The notes below the pieces were generated by a model, which was given only the letters and a program-made list of their open reading frames with translations, had not been told where the DNA came from and did no database searches. A stretch of 11,022 bases of DNA from an uncultured Bacteroides sp. (GTDB lineage: Bacteria; Bacteroidota; Bacteroidia; Bacteroidales; Bacteroidaceae), in assembly GCF_900547205.1 (NCBI RefSeq), contig NZ_URFY01000082.1, positions 1 through 11,022 on the forward strand, written 5' to 3'. Positions within the stretch are counted from its first letter, which is position 1; every line of letters starts with the position of its first letter. Below are positions 7,108 to 11,022 of the stretch, piece by piece. The translations under genes were made by a program, and so were the position numbers.

Positions 7108-7508
7108 TAACGCAGTTCCTTTCTGCCAGCCAAAAATTTATCAAGTGGAGATTCATCATTATCCCCACCATTCATGGCTTTGATTTGACCCTTGCTCTTT
7201 GCGGTTAATCCGTACTCTTTTGCCAGTTCAAGATATTGGCTCCAGCTCTCCTTCAACAGATTTGCTTCCGGTCGTTTCACCTGTTCCCCTTTCAGATTTT
7301 CCATTGTCATTCCCTTTTCAGATATTTTGTCCACGCAACTGAGGTACATATCGTAGGCTGTCGCCATACGATGGATTTGTGGTATATCGGATAGTTCGAG
7401 CATTTCCTTCTCATTCAACTGTTTGACTAGTCCGGTGATAAGTCTACGCGCTTCATCATGTTTGATACTATCGGGCACTTTAAAGCTGATTCTCTTCTTT
7501 TTTTCCAT
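7107..7508 (-). CDS. terS: terminase small subunit, P27 family
   Basis: A 133-residue DNA-recognition subunit of the packaging enzyme. The core 'HRMATAYDMYLSCVDKISEKGMTMENLKGEQVKRPEANLLKESWSQYLELAKEYGLTAKSKGQI' (residues 46-109) follows the P27 small terminase pattern (Y..A...G.....n..Ge....P......a......l.k.lGLtP.sR.rl). The N-terminus is Lys-rich and the C-terminus has an acidic segment (GGDNDESP). P27-type small subunits are usually found in cos phages together with an HNH endonuclease, and one is encoded nearby (8455-8760). A noncoding gap containing the third copy of the repeated motif lies immediately upstream. Confidence 0.88.
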   Translation of the reverse strand: MEKKKRISFKVPDSIKHDEARRLITGLVKQLNEKEMLELSDIPQIHRMATAYDMYLSCVDKISEKGMTMENLKGEQVKRPEANLLKESWSQYLELAKEYGLTAKSKGQIKAMNGGDNDESPLDKFLAGRKELR

Positions 7509-7520
7509 GATTTTGATTCG

Positions 7521-7552
7521 TTTTTACCATAAAACCATTGAAATGTCATACA
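7521..7552 (-). promoter_or_regulatory. repeated intergenic motif, diverged copy upstream of small terminase
   Basis: The minus strand reads TGTATGACA, six bases, TGGTT, six bases, TAAAAA. The TGTATGACA block and its distance to TGGTT are exactly as in the two other copies, while the distance to TAAAAA is 6 instead of 4. It lies 13 bases upstream of the small terminase ATG. This copy is the first of the packaging/structural block in transcription order, as would suit a late promoter. The peptide ORF of the other copies is not stopped here, which argues against a purely coding explanation. Confidence 0.45.
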
Positions 7553-7558
7553 AAACAA

Positions 7559-7729
7559 GTATTTTAACAGAACGAAACAGTTTGGCTTTTTTCAAAAAGT
7601 GCCATGTGTGTGAACAAGGGTAGGGCGAGGTTTGGAGTCCCTCAACTGCCAAAATTTGCCCCCCTACCCCCTATAGACGAATAAAATAGTTAAAATTAAC
7701 TTAATATTAACTATTGTAGCCAAAAGCAT
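7559..7729. other. noncoding spacer upstream of terS; candidate cos/packaging region
   Basis: About 170 bases with no credible gene between the DUF5053-gene terminator and the motif upstream of the small terminase. It contains a C6-TA-C5 tract (7659-7671) whose CCCTACCC is the reverse complement of GGGTAGGG at 7618-7625 (8-bp inverted repeat, 36-base spacer), and a GGACTCCAAACC-type mixed stretch between them. In cos phages with P27-type TerS and an HNH protein, the cohesive-end site often lies just before terS. The position and base composition fit, but no specific cos sequence can be recognised, so this is inference. Confidence 0.3.
7685..7715. repeat. AT-rich inverted repeat, 9-bp arms
   Basis: AATAGTTAA (7685-7693) and TTAACTATT (7707-7715) form a perfect 9-bp inverted repeat around a 13-base AT-rich spacer that itself holds the palindrome TTAATATTAA (7701-7710). 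It lies directly downstream of the DUF5053-gene terminator, in the terS leader region. It could be a protein-binding operator, part of the packaging site, or a weak RNA hairpin. The lack of G/C pairs makes a stable RNA structure less likely than a DNA site. Confidence 0.5.
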
Positions 7730-7757
7730 AAAAAAGCCCTACCTTTGCAGGCAGGGC
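7730..7757 (-). terminator. intrinsic terminator after the DUF5053-like gene
   Basis: The minus-strand stem GCCCTGCC (7750-7757) pairs with GGTAGGGC (7736-7743) through 8 pairs including one G-U, with a 6-nt loop (TGCAAA), followed at once by six U residues (7730-7735). It begins 23 bases after the DUF5053-like stop codon. It closes the small two-gene unit and separates it from the packaging and head genes, which supports an independent promoter for the latter. Confidence 0.85.
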
Positions 7758-7780
7758 GACAAGCTATTACTCAGTAATCG

Positions 7781-8173
7781 TCAAAAAACAAAAGCAGCAG
7801 CTTGACTTATCTTCTTTCCTATGTCGGTTAACGCTTGTGATAGCGTGTGCAACTCTGCTTTATTGAACCTTACGGTCTTACCGTTAACCGTACTACCATT
7901 CAAACGCTGATAGAACCATTGAGGTGACCGTTTAAAGTATGTCTTTGCTAATGCAGACACAGATATAAAAGGGAGTACTGACTCTAACTTCTCCCTTAGC
8001 AGTACCTCATCTGCTTCCTTATTGGTATCCTTGACACACTCTATCAAACCTTCCGCAAACTTATCTATGTTCTTATCGGCAAGTGCTCTCATATCTTTAT
8101 CTATCGCTTCAAGTTCCGTCTCATTCGTAGCATTAACAAAGCGTTCCTTAAGTTTTTCTATATCTGTTTTCAT
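7781..8173 (-). CDS. DUF5053-like protein
   Basis: A 130-residue protein resembling the DUF5053 family found in Bacteroidales prophages; I know of no established function. Residues 1-75 are charged and mainly helical (IEKLKERFVNATNETELEAIDKDM), and the C-terminal half holds 'SVSALAKTYFKRSPQWFYQRLNGSTVNGK' (residues 72-100) followed by 'RFNKAELHTLSQALTDIGKKI'. The C-terminal part reads like a helix-turn-helix with a wing-like NG-x-x-VNGK turn, so DNA binding is plausible (inference). It is the second gene of a small unit started by a 51-residue protein and ended by an intrinsic terminator. A strong hairpin sits 15 bases before its ATG. It lies between the HNH and terminase genes, so a role in packaging or late regulation is possible but unproven. 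Confidence 0.75.
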   Translation of the reverse strand: MKTDIEKLKERFVNATNETELEAIDKDMRALADKNIDKFAEGLIECVKDTNKEADEVLLREKLESVLPFISVSALAKTYFKRSPQWFYQRLNGSTVNGKTVRFNKAELHTLSQALTDIGKKISQAAAFVF

Positions 8174-8187
8174 AACCCTTTAGTTAA

Positions 8188-8211
8188 GTCCCCCTATATT
8201 CCAAGGGGGAC
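8188..8211 (-). promoter_or_regulatory. GC-rich hairpin in the leader of the DUF5053-like gene
   Basis: The minus-strand arms GTCCCCCT (8204-8211) and AGGGGGAC (8188-8195) pair perfectly over 8 bp around an 8-nt loop. The hairpin starts 10 bases after the stop of the 51-residue gene and ends 14 bases before the next ATG. No U-tract follows, so it does not look like an ordinary terminator. More likely it affects translation initiation or mRNA processing between the two genes. The function is inferred. Confidence 0.5.
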
Positions 8212-8221
8212 GGTTAGTAAC

Positions 8222-8377
8222 TTACATTTCTTTTAGCTTTTTCATCAACTCCTCAATTTGATAATCAAGTTCCTGTTGATAATGCCCTCTGCTTTTTAGT
8301 TCTTTGTAATAGCGAAGGTAAAACAGCAACTCCTTCTCTAGTTTCATTCGTTCTTTACTGATTGGTTTTTCTCCCAT
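8222..8377 (-). CDS. small charged helical protein, function unknown
   Basis: A 51-residue protein (MGEKPISKERMKLEKELLFY then YLRYYKELKSRGHYQQEL and DYQIEELMKKLKEM), rich in Lys, Glu, Leu and Tyr, predicted to be two amphipathic helices broken near Arg30-Gly31, a helical-hairpin or short coiled-coil design. I do not recognise the family. A longer frame reaches a TTG at 8440, but that stretch holds the promoter and operator, so the ATG at 8377, about 23 bases after the -7 box, is the believable start. It heads the two-gene unit with the DUF5053-like gene. Small dimeric regulators, scaffold-like proteins or anti-host peptides could all look like this. Confidence 0.65.
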   Translation of the reverse strand: MGEKPISKERMKLEKELLFYLRYYKELKSRGHYQQELDYQIEELMKKLKEM

Positions 8378-8400
8378 ATTGCTTTTGTTTTTTGACACTA

Positions 8401-8432
8401 CAAAGGTAATAACAATATTGTTATTAAACAAG
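8401..8432 (-). promoter_or_regulatory. Bacteroides-type promoter for the 51-residue/DUF5053 unit
   Basis: On the minus strand a perfect TAnnTTTG -7 box (TACCTTTG, 8401-8408) is preceded after 20 bases by a TTG-containing -33 element (CTTG, 8429-8432; TTTG at 8433-8436 is the alternative). This is the arrangement used by the Bacteroidetes primary sigma factor. It places the transcript start near 8394, about 17 bases before the ATG at 8377. A perfect palindrome fills the -33/-7 spacer, so the promoter is almost certainly repressible. Confidence 0.75.
8407..8426. promoter_or_regulatory. operator 1: perfect 20-bp palindrome in the promoter spacer
   Basis: TAATAACAATATTGTTATTA is its own reverse complement. 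It has the form AATAAC-N6-GTTATT and lies between the -33 and -7 elements, where a bound dimer would block RNA polymerase. The matching site at 8439-8456 has the same half-sites and the same 6-base spacing. The binding protein is unknown: the local ribbon-helix-helix protein, the DUF5053-like protein and a phage repressor outside the window are candidates. Confidence 0.7.
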
Positions 8433-8438
8433 CAAATC

Positions 8439-8456
8439 AATAACTTTTTTGTTATT
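8439..8456. promoter_or_regulatory. operator 2: AATAAC-N6-GTTATT upstream of the -33 element
   Basis: This has the same half-sites (AATAAC, GTTATT) and 6-base spacer as operator 1, with a T6 spacer here. Its centre is 31 bp from that of operator 1, close to three helical turns, so two bound dimers would sit on the same face and could cooperate. It overlaps the last two bases of the HNH stop codon. Confidence 0.6.
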
Positions 8457-8760
8457 ATTTTGAATTATGGACACGTTGATGGCACTGTTTGCATAGACTC
8501 ATAAGGTTATCGAAGTCATAAGCCAGAAAATTACGCTGCGCCGGGTCATCCGTACTCATGAATGAAACAACATGATGTATATCTTCGGCAGGTACAACCT
8601 TATCATCCTTTAGGCACATTTCGCATAAGGGGTTGCAAGCGAATTTCCACGCACGTAGTCTGCGCCAGCGTTCGGTGTTATAAACTTTACGACGTTCTGC
8701 ATCGTGGAAATTGTTTTCATTCTTCTTCTGGGATTTTTTGGGTTTGTAAATAGTCGGCAT
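8455..8760 (-). CDS. HNH endonuclease (phage packaging-associated type)
   Basis: A 101-residue zinc-containing HNH nuclease. Seen: 'NTERWRRLRAWKFACNPLCEMCL' (28-50) with zinc ligands Cys46 and Cys49, the HNH His in 'AEDIHHVVSF' (His62/His63), Asn85 in 'FDNLMSLC', Cys90-x2-Cys93 and the final His pair in 'CKQCHQRVHNSK' (His94, His98). This is the complete ββα-metal layout. Small HNH proteins of this kind near P27-type terminases are known partners in cos cleavage (for example HK97 gp74). Here it is two genes away from terS, but the same role is likely. Its start overlaps the sigma-like gene by 44 bases. Confidence 0.9.
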   Translation of the reverse strand: MPTIYKPKKSQKKNENNFHDAERRKVYNTERWRRLRAWKFACNPLCEMCLKDDKVVPAEDIHHVVSFMSTDDPAQRNFLAYDFDNLMSLCKQCHQRVHNSK

Positions 8761-9040
8761 AAGGTATTTCTTTTAGTTGTTTATTATCATTTATTGCTTG
8801 AAATTCAATCATTCGGAATCGATAGCAAAAGTAGTTTATCAAGTCCTTTTCGTTTGTCAGGGTTGCAGCTTTCTCGTCCTGAGATACCAGTAACACCGTA
8901 TCCTGAAAGACGTCTTCATAGCTTTTTGAACAATACAATCCAGAAGCACGATAGCCGCATAACTGTTTCAGATGGTCATAGTTATGTGCTATCATGGCCA
9001 TAACCTCCTCACTTGCTTTCCCCTTCCTTGTTTTTCTCAT
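8717..9040 (-). CDS. sigma-70 region 2-like protein, truncated
   Basis: A 107-residue protein. Residues about 14-95 follow the sigma-70 region 2 pattern: 'MIAHNYDHLKQLCGYRASGLYCSKSYEDVFQDTVLLVSQ' (compare '...ly..h...l...a......d.eDivQdvfl.l') and 'DLINYFCYRFRMIEFQAINDNKQLKEI' (compare '..yL..iarN...d..R'). No region 4 or other DNA-binding domain follows; the protein ends 'LQTQKIPEEE'. It could be a stand-alone sigma-like or anti-host RNA polymerase factor (inference). The start is uncertain: ATG 9040 overlaps the upstream gene by 32 bases, while ATG 8995 has an AGGAGG eight bases before it, so the shorter form (92 residues) is credible. The gene is tightly packed between RHH and HNH genes. 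Confidence 0.6.
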   Translation of the reverse strand: MRKTRKGKASEEVMAMIAHNYDHLKQLCGYRASGLYCSKSYEDVFQDTVLLVSQDEKAATLTNEKDLINYFCYRFRMIEFQAINDNKQLKEIPYADYLQTQKIPEEE

Positions 9041-9203
9041 TCTGCATTCTCCAGTTACCGGATTTATCTATCAACTCTTCGATGCTGCGGTATACCATTC
9101 CGCGGACAATCACGGAGATACTTGTTTTAGTGATGTCCGACAGTTCATCAAGTAGCATCACTGTACGTTCGTCAAATCTGACGTTTATCATTTTCTTTCC
9201 CAT
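9009..9203 (-). CDS. ribbon-helix-helix (CopG/Arc-type) DNA-binding protein
   Basis: A 64-residue protein with the ribbon-helix-helix layout: a strand 'KMINVRFDERTVMLL' (residues 4-18), helix A 'RTVMLLDELSDIT', turn 'KTSI' and helix B 'SVIVRGMVYRSIEELID' (29-45). It is a probable dimeric repressor or partition-type regulator. A polar tail follows (SGNWRMQNEKNKEGESK). It starts one base after the helicase stop; a GGAGG seven bases before the ATG serves as ribosome-binding site. It is a candidate binder of the palindromic operators at 8407-8456 (inference). Confidence 0.8.
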   Translation of the reverse strand: MGKKMINVRFDERTVMLLDELSDITKTSISVIVRGMVYRSIEELIDKSGNWRMQNEKNKEGESK

Positions 9204-9204
9204 G

Positions 9205-10578
9205 TCATTTCCTCCATTTCCGTATTCTTGCTTTTACCGCCTGCATTAGGGCGTCCTGTTTATCGATTTTGTTTGCTAATGCTTTCATCACATCCTCGTC
9301 CATAGTACCTTTAGCAATCAAGTGATGGATGATAACCGGCTTGTTTTGTCCTTGTCTGTACAACCTCGCATTTGCCTGCTGGTAGAGTTCAGAACTCCAT
9401 GGAAGACCAAACCACACAATTATGTGTCCACCACCCTGCAGGTTGAGTCCATGCCCCGCGCTTGCCGGATGGGCGAGTAATAGCGGAAGACTTCCGTCGT
9501 TCCATGCTTTTATATCTTCCGGTCCGCCGATTTCTTTAGGATGAAAGCTCTTTAATTTCTTCATGATCCGTGATACATCATGCCGAAAAGAATAGAATAC
9601 CAGAACCGGCTGGCCGTTGGCAGCTTCTACGATTTCCTCCAGAGCTTCCAGTTTTTCCGAATGAATCTCATGTACATTTCGGTCTGAGTCGTAAATAGCT
9701 CCGTTGGAAAATTGAAGAAGTTTGTTAGATAATGCGGCTGCATTGACCGCAGATATATCTCCGTCTTCATTTTCCAGTGCCAGAACCTGCTCCTTTTCGA
9801 ACTCCGAATATTGTTCCGTCAGTTTCTCCGACAGATGAACGTCTACAGTCCGGTCAATACGTTCGGGTAATTGCAAATAATCCTCCGCTTTCATGCTTAT
9901 ACAAATATCTCCAATTTGCTTGTATATGGCTTCCTCACTGCCATTATTTAACTTATAGTCGAAAACTATCTGACCGTTAGTCCTTCCTGGACGAAAATAT
10001 TTTGTGCGATAGCCAGTAATTGTTTTACCAAGTCTTTCGCCCATATCAAGCAAATATATCTGGCTCCAAAGATCTATTAAGCCGTTGGGCGCTGGTGTTC
10101 CGGTAAGTCCGACAACACGATTAGTTTTCGGTCGAACCAAACGCAATGCCCTGAAACGTGCCGATTTAGAAGACTTAAAAGACGATAACTCATCAATAAC
10201 AACCATATCGAAAGGCCAATATCCTTGAAGATGCGAAACTAGCCATACGACATTCTCCCTGTTGATGGTATAAATGTCTGCGGTGGCTTTTAGGGCGGCC
10301 TTGCGTTGTTTCTGATTACCGATAATCTTACTAACCGTTAGACCGTGAAGATGCTCCCATTTGTCAATCTCATCGCACCATGTTGACTCCGCAACTCTTT
10401 TAGGGGCTATGATAAGAACTTTATTCACCTCAAGATATTCGTCCATCAATTTTTTGATAGCCGTTAGCGTACTGACCGTTTTTCCTAATCCCATATCTAA
10501 CAATAATCCGGCACCGGGATGATCGATGATATGCTGAACGGCAAAAGTCTGGTAGTTATGCAAATTACTTTCATTCAT
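9205..10578 (-). CDS. SNF2-type DEAD-like helicase/ATPase
   Basis: A 457-residue SF2 ATPase of the SNF2 group. Seen: an N-terminal 'LHNYQTFAVQHIID' (Q-motif-like), motif I 'DMGLGKT' (28-34), Ia 'VLIIAPKRV', motif II 'VIDELSSFK' (Asp129-Glu130; DELS instead of DEAH), motif III 'GLTGTPAPN' (157-165), motif IV 'VLVFYSFRHDVSRI' (325-338), motif V 'ASAGHGLNLQGGG' (372-384), motif VI 'QQANARLYRQGQ' (400-411). It carries no extra chromatin-type domain, as is usual for phage versions. The ATG overlaps the VRR-NUC stop (ATGA), so the nuclease and helicase are coupled and probably act together in recombination or replication-fork processing. Its precise phage role is unknown. Confidence 0.92.
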   Translation of the reverse strand: MNESNLHNYQTFAVQHIIDHPGAGLLLDMGLGKTVSTLTAIKKLMDEYLEVNKVLIIAPKRVAESTWCDEIDKWEHLHGLTVSKIIGNQKQRKAALKATADIYTINRENVVWLVSHLQGYWPFDMVVIDELSSFKSSKSARFRALRLVRPKTNRVVGLTGTPAPNGLIDLWSQIYLLDMGERLGKTITGYRTKYFRPGRTNGQIVFDYKLNNGSEEAIYKQIGDICISMKAEDYLQLPERIDRTVDVHLSEKLTEQYSEFEKEQVLALENEDGDISAVNAAALSNKLLQFSNGAIYDSDRNVHEIHSEKLEALEEIVEAANGQPVLVFYSFRHDVSRIMKKLKSFHPKEIGGPEDIKAWNDGSLPLLLAHPASAGHGLNLQGGGHIIVWFGLPWSSELYQQANARLYRQGQNKPVIIHHLIAKGTMDEDVMKALANKIDKQDALMQAVKARIRKWRK

Positions 10579-10850
10579 TTTATTTCCTCCAAAAAATTGT
10601 TTAATGATTCCTGTGAATCTATTACGTCAGCCTTAAAGCCCAATGAACGTAATTCTGTGAGAGCTTTTTTTTGCAACTCTGTAGGTTTCTTACCAGTAGT
10701 CTTTAATTCCGCAAAGGCTATTCGCCCTTCCGGCATAAGTATGATGCGATCTGGCATACCGCGATGATAGGGAGACGAGAATTTTAGAGCTATACCTCCC
10801 AACTGTTTTACTGTTTCCCTCAATTTGCGTTCTATTAATTTTTCATTCAT
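10575..10850 (-). CDS. VRR-NUC domain nuclease
   Basis: A 91-residue stand-alone VRR-NUC (PD-(D/E)xK superfamily) nuclease. Seen: 'ERKLRETVKQLGGIALKFSSPYHRGMPDRIIL' (7-38) with the active-site Asp34 in GMPD, 'AFAELKTTGKKPTELQ' (45-60) with Glu48-x-Lys50 and Gln60. This is the full catalytic set. The length equals the domain alone, typical of phage versions, which act as structure-specific (Holliday-junction) resolvases in related systems. It heads the visible operon, with a noncoding AT-rich leader upstream. Confidence 0.93.
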   Translation of the reverse strand: MNEKLIERKLRETVKQLGGIALKFSSPYHRGMPDRIILMPEGRIAFAELKTTGKKPTELQKKALTELRSLGFKADVIDSQESLNNFLEEIK

Positions 10851-11022
10851 GATTTTTTAATTTAAATGGTTATTTATTGATCGTACATCAGGGCATCGCA
10901 CGTACACGCGTAGAGGCATAGACGTTTTATTAAAATAATACCCCTGTATATTAATTAAATTACTATTATATATATATATAGTACCTTTAGTACCTTTAGT
11001 ATTTTTTATAATATAAATAGCT
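10851..11022 (-). other. AT-rich noncoding leader upstream of the VRR-NUC gene
   Basis: 172 bases with no credible ORF. On the minus strand an AT-rich distal part (10925-11022) is followed by a more GC-rich patch (10890-10922, with ACGCGT and two GTAC sites), then an AT-rich proximal part next to the start codon. I find no TAnnTTTG -7 box here. The operon may be read through from upstream or use a non-canonical promoter. Confidence 0.5.
10967..11001. repeat. (TA)7 tract plus tandem 9-mer repeat
   Basis: A (TA)7 run (10967-10980) is followed by GTACCTTTA twice head to tail (10981-10989, 10990-10998) and a partial third copy (GTA, 10999-11001). These could be binding-site iterons for a regulator or simply slippage-prone low-complexity sequence. 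Confidence 0.7.

Noticed and set aside
7567..7609. Possible 13-codon ORF (MALFEKSQTVSFC) and weak GGC...GCC hairpin in the terS leader
   Set aside because: It is very short, has no recognisable product, and the stem is interrupted by unpaired bases.
7740..7747. Plus-strand TACCTTTG matching a Bacteroides -7 box
   Set aside because: It is made by one arm and the loop of the intrinsic terminator, the nearest TTG upstream is 23 bases away instead of about 20, and no plus-strand gene follows. An antisense RNA to the DUF5053-like gene cannot be excluded.
7766..7778. Short palindrome ATTACTcAGTAAT after the DUF5053-like gene
   Set aside because: Six-base arms at one isolated site next to a terminator are within chance expectation in AT-rich DNA.
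1..11022. CRISPR arrays, tRNA/rRNA genes, insertion sequences, integrase or attachment sites
   Set aside because: No regularly spaced repeats, cloverleaf-like segments, transposase motifs or tyrosine/serine recombinase motifs were seen on either strand.

Overview
The window is a tailed-phage (siphovirus-type, HK97-fold) gene block, most likely a prophage or phage of a Bacteroidales host (Bacteroides, Parabacteroides or a relative). Support for the host comes from a Bacteroides-type promoter (TAnnTTTG -7 box) at about 8401-8432, a DUF5053-like protein of a type I know from Bacteroidales prophages, moderately AT-rich composition, and AT-rich leaders. Every gene I accept is on the minus strand, so transcription runs from the right end to the left end. 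No integrase, attachment site, lysis gene or RNA gene is visible, so the window does not show whether the phage is integrated.

Read in the direction of transcription: the right end (10851-11022) is an AT-rich noncoding leader with short tandem repeats. Next comes a DNA-transaction and regulation block (8455-10850): a VRR-NUC nuclease, a SNF2-type helicase, a ribbon-helix-helix protein, a sigma-region-2-like protein and an HNH endonuclease, all overlapping or nearly touching. A two-gene unit follows (7781-8377): a 51-residue charged helical protein and a DUF5053-like protein. It has its own promoter carrying two matching palindromic operators and ends at an intrinsic terminator. A 272-base noncoding gap (7509-7780) separates it from the packaging and head genes. 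It holds the terminator, an AT-rich inverted repeat and a G/C-tract element, and is the best candidate for the cos/packaging site.

The structural block (1-7508) has the standard HK97-type order: P27-like small terminase, large terminase, portal, U35-type prohead protease, HK97-fold major capsid, head-tail connector (gp6-like), head closure (gp16-like), HK97-gp10-like protein, DUF3168-like tail terminator, major tail tube and, running off the left edge, a tail-assembly-chaperone-like protein. The capsid-to-tail genes are coupled by ATGA overlaps or gaps of a few bases. An intrinsic terminator lies between the tail tube and the chaperone.

The least ordinary signals are: (1) a recurring ~30-base noncoding motif (TGTATGACA-N6-TGGTT-N4/6-TAAAAA) just upstream of the small terminase, portal and protease genes, a candidate phage-specific late promoter or leader element; (2) the region-2-only sigma-like protein, which could be its partner; (3) the two-gene unit with paired operators centred 31 bp apart; (4) an apparent transmembrane anchor fused in frame to the tail chaperone.
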